Shown one piece after another: positions 45,071 through 55,157 of a stretch of DNA of 64,000 nt (the first letter of the stretch is position 1; each line of letters opens with the position of its first letter). The notes under the pieces are model-generated. The model ran no database searches. It worked only from the letters and a program-made list of their open reading frames with translations, and was not told the origin of the DNA. Made by a program: the position numbers and the translations under genes. Source of the DNA: Tillus elongatus (Eukaryota; Arthropoda; Insecta; Coleoptera; Cleridae); NCBI GenBank assembly GCA_964006375.1, contig OZ023269.1, positions 128,907,309-128,971,308 of the forward strand. The letters are read 5' to 3'.

Positions 45071-45750
45071 TATATAATTGTTGTTGACTTCGAATTGATC
45101 ACCCAATTCATATAGCCACGGTCCTTGTGTCGCATTAGATTATGAAACAACATGGACACAGCAGTAACTCATTGATTAAATTATATCGCTGTCCATGTAA
45201 GTGAGCGCTGATATATCTCGGATTTAAAGGTTTGCATACAAATAGCAAGTATTTACACACATATACAGACTGTCCCACGTAGACCTTCCATTAGCCGTTT
45301 CTGTAGTACGGCTCACAATTGAATTCTGAAAATTCTCGCACGTGGGTTTCTCAAAATTTCCAATTCACTGAAAATATTGACGTTAGTATGGGACTTCCGG
45401 TTATACCGGAAGAAGACGGCAACTTCCTTATTTCAAATGGAATATGGTTTTGTTTATTACGGATCTAGATTGCTCGTCAAATTTTATGGTAGGTTTTACT
45501 AACATGTTATGTCATTTTTCTCAACCATTTTCGAGATATTTCACTTTTTTCAAAAATGTCTTAAAAAAACATTGTCACATTTACACACCTGTATCTCTCT
45601 TTACACAATCCGTGTTTGTTTCAGGTTGTTTGCCTAAATGAAGAAAACCACACATTTTTTTCATTAAATGCCTATAACTTTTATGTCCTTAAACTTACAG
45701 ACCTAAATTTTGGTACATGGTTCACTCTTTATATTCCAAACACCAAATTT
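45071..45750. other. Mostly unannotated, with a CAGCAAG-family interior segment
   Basis: TTTACACAATCCGTGTTTG, AGGTTGTTTGCCTAAATG (45600-45640) and ACTTACAGACCTAAATTTTG match interior blocks of the CAGCAAG family in plus orientation. The earlier part (45071-45570) is not recognised. Confidence 0.45.
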
Positions 45751-46024
45751 GGTTCGAAGATATAAATTTTTTCGAAAGAAAACACATTTTCCGGGAAAAC
45801 CTGGGCCGATTTTTTTTTGGGTAACGAGATCATCCAAGCCACTTGCGAAAGGAAGATACTCAGCAAATTTGATCAAAACCGGTCATTATTTTTTGAGTTA
45901 TCTGTGTGATACATACATTCCTTTTGCAAGTGGCTTGGATGATCTCGTTACCCCAAAAAATCGGCCCAGGTTTTCCCGGAAAATGTTGTGTTTTCATTCG
46001 GAAAAATTTATATCTTCGGGAATA
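45751..46024. repeat. ~105-bp inverted repeat (hairpin) made of CAGCAAG interior sequence
   Basis: 45754-45862 (GATATAAATTTTTTCGAAAG ... GCCACTTGCGAAAGGAAG) is complementary to 45919-46022 (CCTTTTGCAAGTGGCTTGG ... TTATATCTTCGGGA), separated by about 55 bp. Flanking LINE1 codons begin near 46030. Confidence 0.8.
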
Positions 46025-46029
46025 ACAAA

Positions 46030-46806
46030 GTAAGGGCTGTATACAATTAATGCAGAAGTCCCTCAAGGTTCAGCTTTAGCCCCTACTTTGTTTCTTCTCC
46101 ACATCAATGACCTCCTCTCTAGCACATCCAACCCAGTTCACAGTTACGTGGATGACAGCACCCTCCACTCAAATATACAATATTCTAAGCCTGTCTCTTT
46201 AGCCCAATTGGATGAGGATCGCACTCATGGAGGGTTCTCTCTCTGTCTCTATTAGACTGGGGAAGTGGAAATCTTGTACAAATCGACTCCACCAAATCTC
46301 AGTCTTGCTTTCTATGTCATAAGAGATACACCAGCCCTAGACCCATCACAATGAACAACCAAGTTATTCAATGTAATGAGTCATTTTCACTTGTTAGCAT
46401 TTCTGTGGATCGAAATCTCAATTGGCACCAACATGTCACATCAGTTGCAGAAGCGGCTGCTAATAAATAAGGTTTCCTCTTCCGGGCTCGCAAATACTTT
46501 TCACCAGCCAATCTCTATACCTTATATACTTTACAAATAAGGCCAAAACTCGAATACTGCTCCCACATCTGCGGTGCCGGTGCCGCTTCTAGACTCGCTA
46601 TCCTGGACTCCATTCAGAAGAGAGCTATACGTCTCATCGGTGACTCTACCGTCACCCAAAGGCTGCCATCCCTTGCCCACCGACGTGTCGTTGGTGACCC
46701 CTCTCTCTTTTACAAATATCTGCACGAGCACTGCTCAGAGGAGCTTTCTTCCATAGTTCCTCCACCTGCTGCCCCCAAAAGATCTACCAGGGGAACAGAG
46801 CGAATA
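46030..46806 (+). pseudogene. LINE1 fragment, RT palm to near the 3' end of the ORF
   Basis: Carries PQGSALAPTLFLLHINDLLS, a SYVDDSTLHS catalytic block (YADD to YVDD), a deletion near 46235 (the VSVDLQK codons), GRNLNWHQHV-type codons, an in-frame stop replacing KKLG, and the SHIC(W)GAG and HEHCSEELSS segments. It stops inside NRSTRGTE at 46806, where the right partner of the 45001 inverted repeat begins. Several frameshifts; inactive. Confidence 0.85.
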
Positions 46807-46812
46807 TATATA

Positions 46813-46880
46813 TAAACATATTCCTGTCAAATTCACCCCGCAGGAAGAAAACATTTATTAGTTGTTTGTACAACATATTG
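46813..46880. repeat. Inverted-repeat end, right partner
   Basis: AAACATATTCCTGTCAAATT and ATTAGTTGTTTGTACAACAT are complementary to 45001-45070. The centre TTGTTTGTACAACA is itself nearly palindromic. Confidence 0.75.
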
Positions 46881-47429
46881 TTTCGATTTATTCACAACAT
46901 ACATGTAAAGTCAAACAAACTGAAATAATGAATAATTTAAAAGAAAAAAATACATCTGGCTTCTTTATTAGATCCGTTTTGTTCGATAAAGTAAATTTCT
47001 GTATAAGTTCTTATGATTTTTTTGCAAGAAAGATCCCTTTCTGTTATAAAGGTGCGCTGTAAAACGTGATATTATATTATTCTCAATATAAAAGCCTTTA
47101 CTTTGTGGCTAATCCTAATGCACATACGGTGTGCCCTTGTTTTTATTAAACCTGAGTGCAGAGGTAAACCTTTGGTATCAGAGTTTACAGCTATGTCCCG
47201 GAGGTTTCGGATTTGCATTTTATATATGTAAACAATTTCATGGGAGCTCACCTCAGATTTGATGCAAATCTTTATATGCGGTAGAAAATAATAGAAAATC
47301 GACAGAGTTATAGCTAGTCCATTTCTATAGCAACTCTCTGTACACTATAAAACTTGTTAGAATTCATACTTAGTTGTTAATGTGACTAAAAGACTCATTA
47401 CATTATCTAATGGTGTTTACAAAACTTCT
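46881..47429. other. Unannotated stretch
   Basis: No recognisable content. Confidence 0.4.
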
Positions 47430-47779
47430 TTTCAATAAATCGCTATGTTTAGTTTGTGCAGAAGTCTTATTAAAAAAAAAATGAAACCATCAAAGCTACT
47501 TCGACATTTAAGGAGGAAAAATCCAGGAAGAAAAGACAAGTCTGTAGAATTATTTGAAAGAAAAGTAAGCTCCCTCTACAAGCAGCAAGGTACTTTTACG
47601 CCATCAAAAATTTCTAATGAAAAAGCAATACTAACCAGTTATAGAGATGCGTATCGCATTACAAAAATCAGTAAGCCACCTAAAATTACTGAAGATTTAA
47701 TTTTACCAGCAGCTGTTGAGAGGGTAGAATTATGAAATGGTTAAAAAATTGATTGGTAAAAAGGAATCTGCAAAATTTT
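47430..47779 (+). pseudogene. hAT (ZBED/SCAND3-like) transposase, N-terminal fragment
   Basis: SLCLVCAEVLL then, after a 1-nt shift in an A10 run, KKMKPSKLLRHLRRKNPGRK, FERKVSSLYKQQG, AILTSYRDAYRITKISKPPK and TEDLILPAAVERV. This is the BED zinc finger (CxxC...HxxxxH) and following helix of SCAND3/ZBED5/FAM200-type hAT proteins, which usually read MKPSKLKRHLETKHP and SYxVSxxIAKxxKPHTIGExLILP. The last His ligand is Asn (KNP). After VERVEL a further shift leads to VKKLIGKKESAKF-like codons, then a CAGCAAG element starts at 47780. Confidence 0.75.
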
Positions 47780-48529
47780 AAAAAGTCTGGACGCAGCAAG
47801 TACGTTATGGAAGTGAATTTTCATTAAAATGTTTTTAATAGCCAATATGTCTCTCTAATGCCAGCAGGCATCAATTTGGCCACCGGTATAACCTATATAG
47901 TAGAAACAATGTACAATATCTTATCAACATATCTTGTTTGAAAATGTACACAAATTTTCCGAAAATAAACTTAAAATGTTTCCGAGAAAACTCGTTTCCT
48001 AGCAGACGAACCTTAGGTTAATAGCAAATTGAGTTGTTGAATTTTGAAACATTTAATGAAAATTCGCTACCAAAACGCACTTACTGCGTCTCGATTTTTT
48101 TTTACAAACGTGCATCATATTTCGATGGAAAATGCAAAAATGCAATAAGGGATGTTCAAAAAAAATTGTAGGTATCACCAATGGGCTATCTTGTGATCGT
48201 CAAAATAATTTTATAAGATGCAGCTTAAGACACTCTATAAGTAACGTATACAATTTTTTCTCGTATCTTGCATAATAACAATTATATTGAGCTTTACCGT
48301 AGAAATGCGTCACCCTGTATATATGTAAACAGAAAGTAAAGCCGGATATGGATTCTAGGGGGGCTAGTTTGCGCTCATTTAAAGAAATCTTTTTTAGAAT
48401 TCAAAAACCACGGTCTCCTCAATAAGGATTTTTTTCTACGAAAATTAACTAAAAATTATACACCGTTAAAGCATAAACTCAACTAAAAGTACTGCCAAAG
48501 CATCAGAGAAGGTGTCTATTTGAAATGAA
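47780..48529 (+). mobile_element. CAGCAAG-family copy inserted in the hAT gene, truncated
   Basis: Begins AAAAAGTCTGGACGCAGC at 47780 and runs through the internal echo (near 48075), the GATTGTCAAAATAATTTT-like block, CACCCTGTATATATG at 48311 and one module. It is cut near 48529 within GTGTCTATTTGAAATGAA. The remaining hAT sequence was not found beyond it. Confidence 0.7.
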
Positions 48530-49067
48530 TGTTTTTAAAATCAAAACTCACTAAAATGTTGAGGAAACCAAAATAATTTTGAAAAGCTAAATCGGAAAAA
48601 TAAATGCAATAATTTTATCTTCTATAATCCATTAGCAGCATCAAAAAGCAATATGCATTGCGGCAAAACGCTAATTTATGAAATTGAAATACATTAACAC
48701 ACGTTTATTCAATCTTGCCGGTGGAAAAGAGAAAATCCGATTTCTCTATGAAACCCAATTATGTCCTATATTCGCCAGAGCGCTCTGATTTTTATCAGGT
48801 TAGGCATTTAATACGATTCTCTCCATGTAACATTAGGATTTCCACTTCTATTTATACTTTTTCCTTTCAATCCACATGACGCATATTTTAAAATGATCCA
48901 TTGTCAAATATAGGTATTCTTCTATGCAATTAAACTTTACTGAAGATTTACTAGTTTTCAATATAATTTTTTGTTGAAAAAAAACTTAATTGCTGCTAGG
49001 CAAATACATGAAGAAGATAAAGAGCTGCACACAAATTAATCAGGCTAAACGCGATTATTATAGTTAT
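48530..49067. other. Unannotated stretch
   Basis: No gene recognised. The last ~75 bp encode QINQAKRDYYSYV in frame with LINE1, possibly an upstream LINE linker fragment. Confidence 0.4.
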
Positions 49068-50340
49068 GTGACTCGTCTGTTTCAGAGATCTTGCAATACA
49101 GGCACATTATCTAGTAACTGGAAAACTGCTCGAGTACAACCCGTCCCCAAGAAAGGATCCAAAGCGCTTCATCGCAACTACAGGCCTATCTCTCTCCTTT
49201 CAATCATCTCTAAAGTGATGAAAAAGGATACAAACACCGAATTACTAAAATTTCTTGGAAAACACAGTCTAATCCACGACATGCAGTATGGATTCCATCA
49301 GCGCAGATCAACTGCCGACCTCCTTTCCTTTGTCACCTATTCTTGGAACAAGTTTATGGAACTACACGGTGAATCCCGTCGCTCTAGACATATCAAAAGC
49401 ATTCGACCAGGTCTAGCACGCAGCGCTGCTTAATAAACTTCCGGCCTGTGGCCTACCACCAAAACTCTCTACCTAGACAGCAAATTTCCTCTCCAACCGG
49501 AGCATTTCTGTTGTCGTGGATGCCATTTTTCTAAACTGTATCCAATTAATGCAGGAGTCCCTCAAGGTTCAGCTTTAGCCCCTACTTTATTTCTTCTCCA
49601 CATCAATGACCTCCTCTCTAGCACATCCAACCCAGTTTATAGTTACGTGGACGACAGCACCCTCCACTCAAATATACAATATTCTAAGCCTGTCTCTTTA
49701 GCTCAATTAGATGAGGATCGCAGACTCATTGAGGGTTCTGTCTCTGTGGATCTCCAAAAAATTTTTGGCTGGGGAAGTAGAAATCTTGTACAATTCAACT
49801 CCACCAAATCTCAGTCTTGCTTTCTATCTCATAAGAGATACACCAGCCCTAGATCCATCACAATGAACAACCAAGTTATTCAAAGTAATAAGTCATTTTC
49901 ACTTGTTGGCATTTCTGTGGATCGAAATATCAATTGGCACTAACATGTCACATCAATTGCAGAAGCGGCTGCTAAGAAATTAGGTTTCCTCTTCCGCGCT
50001 TGTAAATACTTTTTACTAGCTAACCTCTATACATTATATACCTCACAAATAAGGCCAAACCTCGAATACTGCTCCCACATCTGGGGTGCTGCTGCCGCTT
50101 CTACACTCGCTATCCTGGGCTACATTCAGAAGAGAGCTATACGTCTCATCGGTGACCCTACCCTTACCCAAACGCTGCCATCCCTTGCCCACCGACGTGC
50201 CGTTGGTAATCTATCTTTATTTTATAGATATCTGCACGGGCACTGCTCAGAGGAGCTTTCTTCCATAGTTCATTCACCTGCTGCCCCCAACAGATCTACG
50301 AGGGGAACAGAACGAATGCACCTTTTTACTGTCCAGGTCG
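49068..50340 (+). pseudogene. LINE1 copy, RT domain to C-terminus, 3' end replaced
   Basis: Shows NWKTARVQPVPKKGSKAL, NYRPISLLSIISKVMKK, HDMQYGFHQRRSTADLLSF, a 5-bp deletion in the QIVALDIS codons, a stop where VWH is expected, PQGSALAPTLFLLHIND, SYVDDSTLHS (YADD to YVDD), FSLVGISVDRNINWH and SHIWGAAAAST. The ORF tail continues to LFTVQVD at 50340. The normal 3' UTR is missing; another LINE begins there. Multiple frame breaks. Confidence 0.85.
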
Positions 50341-50724
50341 ACCTCAGTTAAGCGTTCGATACCACTGACCATATGATTTTGTTGCATAAGTTGGAAGCAA
50401 TGGGAATCAGGGGTGCACTGTGACGGTGGATAAGGTCGTATCTCTCCGACAGAATGATCCGGGTACGTGTGGACGCTAAAGTTTCAACGGAGCTGGGCGT
50501 CCCTCAGGGTTCCATTTTGTCACCACTGCTCTTTTCGGCCTACATCAATGATTTGCCAACTTATCTGAAAGGGGTTAATATTACCATGTATGCGGAGGAC
50601 ATTTCGGTGGTCGTTGCTAGGAGTAATTTTGGGGACCTTGAGATCCGTACATTGAGAGTGCTTCAAGACTTCATGTTGTGGAGTCGATCCATTCTATTGG
50701 TCCTTAATATCGACAAAAAGACTA
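50341..50724 (+). pseudogene. RT palm fragment of a different LINE, fused to LINE1
   Basis: Reads KAFDTTDHMILLHKLEAMGI-like codons (first with a stop), RSYLSDRMIRVRVD, ELGVPQGSILSPLLFSAYIN, DLPTYLKG and a catalytic block MYAEDISVV where YADD has become YAED, then LVLNIDKKT. It is clearly an RT but unlike LINE1 outside the shared blocks. It ends at a TCTA microsatellite. The changed second catalytic Asp would abolish activity. Confidence 0.8.
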
Positions 50725-50792
50725 TCTAATTATCTATCTATCTATATATCTATCTACTATCTATCTATCTATTTATCTACCTATCTATCCAT
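50725..50792. repeat. (TCTA)n tetranucleotide microsatellite
   Basis: About 68 bp of ATCT/TCTA units with variants, starting inside the codons after IDKKT of the RT. Confidence 0.9.
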
Positions 50793-50904
50793 ATTTTTTT
50801 TCGAAAAAAACTGGTTTAATTGCGATAACTAACGACATTGCCCAAGCTATTTTCAAAATAAAGCAACGTGCCAAGTTTAAGAGATTAGATTATTTAGATA
50901 TTAG

Positions 50905-52026
50905 GATTGGTTAATTATTTATAACAACGATGAAGTTGAAATAAACATCAATCAGCAAGTTGCATTCGTATGTCTAACGGAGTCAGCTCTAATAATCGAA
51001 GGTGTTCTGGAGCCTCTAGCAGTACAAAATGTTGTTGGTGAGTGTTATATGTCAAATATTGGAGGAGCAGCTCTGTTTGAAACAATGACCTATGAATTAA
51101 ATAGCAAGGAAGTGGAGCGTGTACGAGACCCATATACAACAACAACCATCAAAAGACTGCTTTCGTTTAGTAAGAATGAATCTAAATCTCTTAGTAATGC
51201 TGGGCTGAATGTATCGTCAGATCACATCACCTTAAACGATAACAAGTTTCACATGCTCCTACCTCTTTGGTTCCTCTTCAGTTTCTTCCATGACTTTAAA
51301 GGCATTCTCTGCGGTAAACATACTTTCCGATTTACAAGAGCTCGAAATGATGCCAACAGCTATTACAGTACTGGTACAGCAAGATCTAAAATTACTGTAA
51401 CCAACATGTTTTTAAAAGCAAAACATGTATTTCCAAATGATAAAATGAAGTTGGAGCTGATGGATAAAATAGCAAAAGACACATCTATATTTCTCGCATA
51501 TCGCAAATGGGACATACATGAACTGCCAGCACTCAGAGATATTAATAAAACGTGTGGTTTGTTAAAACTGCAACAAACTTAGAAAGACCTAGATATGTCA
51601 TTATAGCCTTTCAAACAGATCGGAAAGACAACGTGAGCAAGAAAGGTGACTTCTTCGATAACATTGATATGGTAGATCTACGAGTGTTCCTAAATTCAGA
51701 ATGCTACCCTTATGAATCTATGAATATGGATTTTGAGAAATCTGAATTCTGAAACCTATCAGATGTATTCAGATTTTCAAAAAAGTTTTTGTTATAAAAA
51801 CATTCCAGAGCCTCTCTTAAGCTATGATGAGTTTAAAGATCGAGCTCTATTTGTAATTGACTGTCAGCATCAGAATGAGTCAATCAAGTCTTCAACGGTG
51901 GACATCAAAGTGGAGTTTATAAGCAAATACATGTTTTCTAATACAAACAGAGCTTACTGTTTAGTTATTCATGATGGTGTATTTGAATATAAACCTCTAA
52001 CTGGTATAGTGAGAGCCATTATGTAA
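50905..52026 (+). pseudogene. Double-jelly-roll capsid-like protein relic
   Basis: About 373 codons in three overlapping frames: 50905-51582, then from about 51552, then from about 51733 to a stop at 52024-52026. Two small shifts (near 51550 and 51745) separate them. The segments FRFTRARNDANSYYSTG, FLAYRKWDIHELPALRD, RYVIIAFQTDRKDN and YCLVIHDGVFEYKPLTG match the order I know from arthropod proteins annotated with a double jelly-roll-like domain, related to major capsid proteins of Polinton/adintovirus-like agents. No start codon precedes the conserved part; TAG at 50902 closes the frame. Probably an endogenous viral relic. No other viral genes were found nearby. Confidence 0.65.
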
Positions 52027-52231
52027 TAATTTAATATATAAGTCTTGTGAACCAATTCAGTAGACTAATTGTTTTATTTTTAATTAAATTTTCTTTAACG
52101 TGTAAGCAAGAGCTATTATGTATGTTTTGTGAAGTAAGCCTAATAAATTAACTGTATTCAAATGAGTGTTTCATTTTAACCTTAAACAGTGCTTGTTTAC
52201 ACTAATTTGAATTCTACTCATCAAGACGATT
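52027..52231. other. AT-rich 3' flank of the capsid-like relic
   Basis: Contains AATAAATTAACTG near 52141, a possible polyadenylation signal. No gene. Confidence 0.4.
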
Positions 52232-52505
52232 AACATGACGCCAAACATCATACCTCTACACCAGCCCAGCACATCTTGTGTGAGTGTATAGCTCTGGACC
52301 GGAAAAGACAACTGATCTACGGTCACTCTAGACCGGAGACAGAGCAATATAAAACTTCACCCTACCAATCGCTGTGCAGACTAGTTCAAGGCACAGTGAT
52401 TTTGGAATGGGTGGAGTAAGACTAAGGGTATGCACAATCAACCAAGGGTTGCGGTGCTATCGGGGCGGCAAGGCCGCGGACGAGCCCTGAGGGAACAAAA
52501 AAAAA
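52232..52505 (+). pseudogene. LINE 3'-terminal fragment with poly(A), inserted in a duplicated module
   Basis: From about 52265 the frame reads AQHILCECIALDRKRQLIYG then PYQSLCRLVQGTVILEWVE and a stop, typical of the LINE C-terminal tail after RNase H. A short GC-rich 3' UTR and A9 follow near 52497-52505. The flanks (CATGACGCCAAACATCATAC on the left, GTTGCTTTGCGCGTGCGAT on the right) form a continuous unit at 52697-52765, so the insertion site can be seen empty there. The fragment replaced about 9 bp of that unit. Confidence 0.7.
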
Positions 52506-52995
52506 GTTGCTTTGCGCGTGCGATAGTCGCCATATTATAGATCTTAATCTTTATCTAGAGCTATATTAGAGCTAAATCTAGATCTGGATCTAGATCTAGA
52601 CTGGCGATCTGAATCACGATCTCGGTTCTGGCCACAAAGGCGCAGCCCCCGCCGTCGCCTCCAGCGGCGGCACTGCACTCTGCTCACAAAGGCGAGTAAC
52701 ATGAGGCCAAACACTATACCTCTACACCAACTAATAACAAAGTTGGTTTGCGCATGCGCAAACCGCCATCTTTACGTACGTCATTTCCCTAAAAATCTAA
52801 ATGGCGGGCCCTCTTACTTTGACAGGTGGTACCACCTGCCGTTTAAAATTTTTAATTTCCTGCGTTTTTCACTTCCGGTCGGCCATATTGGACGCCATCT
52901 TAGATTACGTCACCTCAGGTTTGCTCTCTATTGGCCCACCGTCCAGTGACGTCGCTGCGCGCCGGCGCAGTGGCCTCGTGGCGTGTGGTGGCTCC
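52506..52995 (+). promoter_or_regulatory. CpG-rich promoter-like block with NRF-1, YY1, ETS and CRE-like motifs
   Basis: The block is much richer in GC and CpG than its surroundings. It contains the palindrome TTTGCGCATGCGCAAA (52747-52762, NRF-1 consensus GCGCATGCGC) and CCGCCATCTT directly after it (YY1-like). It also has CACTTCCGGTC (52870, ETS-like), GCCATATTGG and GACGCCATCTT (52882-52901, YY1-like), CTATTGGCCC (52927, inverted CCAAT) and GTGACGTCGC (52946, CRE half). A weaker copy of the NRF-1/YY1 pair (TTTGCGCGTGCGATAGTCGC) lies at 52511. Such combinations mark TATA-less housekeeping promoters. Direction is uncertain and no downstream gene is recognised. Confidence 0.5.
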
Positions 52996-53696
52996 AGAAG
53001 GAATCATCTATACCTACTGTTAAGGTTATTCCTTCTGTTTTATCGAGTTAGTTATTCTATTCGCAATTCTTGGAAACTCTCAGATTTTTATTGTAATTGT
53101 TTTAAGCATAATGAAGCTGTAGCGCAAAACCGTTGCAAAGTGAGATAAGTTATTACAGTGGAATAACTGACAGCAAAAATCCTTATAATATCGGGCAATA
53201 AAGCATGTATTTCTCGTGAAAACTATTGTAACAAATGGTCCATATTAATCCTTTTGTATAAGGCTTACCTATGCTGGTATGAGCCTGCGGTGGTTCCCAG
53301 CACCAAATGCAATCATTTGTTGTGCAAATTGTTCACACTCTAGCAGAGAGGCTATCTACATTATTCGGTTGTATAAAAGGCTTAACTATGCTTTATAATA
53401 ACCTGCTACAATCCCCAGCCTCGAGGGCAATATTTTTACCAACAAATCACATCAATAATACTGTCAAATGAAAAGCATATTTTTTCTTTCATGATAAATT
53501 ATAAAAACGGAATTTGTACGTGCTATTTTTGCATTAAATATGCATGTTTTTAAAATCTGCCTAATCCCCTATCATTTCATTAACACATGTTTTGGGGCTC
53601 TAGGGATTCAAGCAAAATATTCGTTTGATACGGGGTTTTCAAATAATCTCAATACGTGTATATTTACCACTTGTATTAGCATTATTTTTTTCTGAT
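52996..53696. other. Unannotated, with a weak two-copy tandem repeat
   Basis: TATAAGGCTTACCTATGCTG (53260) and TATAAAAGGCTTAACTATGC (53373) begin two diverged units about 115 bp apart, each continuing with a CCTGC and CCCAGC stretch. No gene recognised downstream of the promoter-like block. Confidence 0.45.
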
Positions 53697-54475
53697 CATA
53701 TTTTTTTTATATTTCAACAACACACCACGAGGGCTTACAGCCTAAATACTATCGTACCGTGGGTGTCGACAAGGAGAAAAGAGGCAACTTGTTAGTTATG
53801 GACTTGAAGGTTTGGAGGTTCGGGGGAAAAGGAAAAACATGTGCCGGCAAGAAATTCCACAACTTGGAAGTCCTCGGGACAAAAGAGCGGCATAACAAGA
53901 TGTTCTATGTCTGGTGACATGGACAGTAAAAGGGTGCTTTCGCTCTGTTCCCCTGATAGATCTGTTGGGGGCAGCAGGTGGAGGAACTATGGAAGAATCT
54001 AGTTGTAATCACCCCTAAAGATCTCAGCTCTCCTACTCGTCCATCTAGACTCGGCCCCCGCCAGTGCTGGACTCAAGGCGACATCCCATCGAGTCCCGCA
54101 CCCAAGCGAGGCCATCCGCTGGCTTCGAAGCACACAGTGGGTGCCTCAAACTCCGGGTGTATACCACCCATCAGAGATCTCAACCCCCTCCGGGTCGTCT
54201 GGACACACTACACCCGCCAGCACTCAACCCCAGGCGGTATCATCCGGAACCCCGCTCCCGAGTAACAACCTTGCGAGGTCAATTGTCCATTTCTAAGCCC
54301 AGAGTGGAGGCCTTGAAATCTGGGTGCACATCACTTCCCAGAGATATCCGCCTCCCTCCAAGCCAATCTAGACAAGACCCCCGCCAGTGTTTGATTCCAA
54401 TTAGTCGCCTTTTACGACAGGCAGGAGTTACCTTAGGCCTATTCTTTTAGTTAGTCCCCGGACCCACCGGTGACA
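53697..54475 (-). mobile_element. Chimeric retroposon: LINE1 3' tail fused to a GC-rich tandem-repeat leader
   Basis: 53697-53996 is the LINE1 3' end in minus orientation, with its A/T tail at 53697. At about 53997 it switches to a GC-rich block not seen in any other LINE1 copy. That block ends (its 5' side) with CCTGCCTGTCGTAAAAGGCG and GGTGGGTCCGGGGACTAACT at 54395-54475. I associate the former motif with 5' regions of other arthropod non-LTR elements, from memory. A short element with one family's 3' end and another's leader would resemble a SINE-like or internally deleted parasite. No coding capacity is convincing. Confidence 0.5.
54040..54440. repeat. Three diverged ~160-bp tandem units in the GC-rich leader
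   Basis: CCGCCAG motifs at 54058, 54214 and 54381 mark units that share TCTAGAC or TCTGGAC, GAGATCTCA-like and CTCCGGG/CTCCAAG segments. Spacing 156 and 167 bp. Confidence 0.6.
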
Positions 54476-55157
54476 ATATTCACTTAGTCAGTTAAGAAAG
54501 GTATTTTTTTAAATTCACATTAATAAAATATAAGCACCCACCAAAGCATAAAAAATTGTGCCATTTACAGTGGTTGTAATGGACAAAATGTCTAGTACCA
54601 ACGGGTCACTATTATATGTAAAAGAAGAAAAACAGTACCATCACTTTTCCTTGGGAACACTCAATGCAACTAATTGGTAAAACGTGATTTTCAAACACAT
54701 GCAAATACAAATTAGCAAAAACAATGATATTTATATTTAAAAATGTTAGTCGTGAAATCAAGAAGTCAAAGTACTACAAACAGCAAATTAAATTAGTGTG
54801 TCAACTTCTCAAATCGTTTGATAACATAAAAATGTCACCCGTAATACTCTTCTTACTATAAACATCACAATGTATGCAATTCCAGTGAGTAAATAAATCA
54901 GTAGCAGATAATTAAAAATTGCAGATCATACGTAATTAAATCAAAACGTAATTTTTATATGATAATAGATTACGTAATAAAGTTCATAATACTCAAACAG
55001 ATACAAATGACGACTGTTTTGACTAGATATTATTTATATTTTTATAATCATTTCTTAATATGTTTGTAAGTTCTTTATTTGGCAAAAATTTTCACAATTA
55101 CTTAATTTTATACGTTTCTCGTGGTTTAAAATTGAAAATTTGCGTCAATATAATAAT
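54476..55157. other. Unannotated AT-rich stretch
   Basis: No recognisable gene or repeat. Confidence 0.4.
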
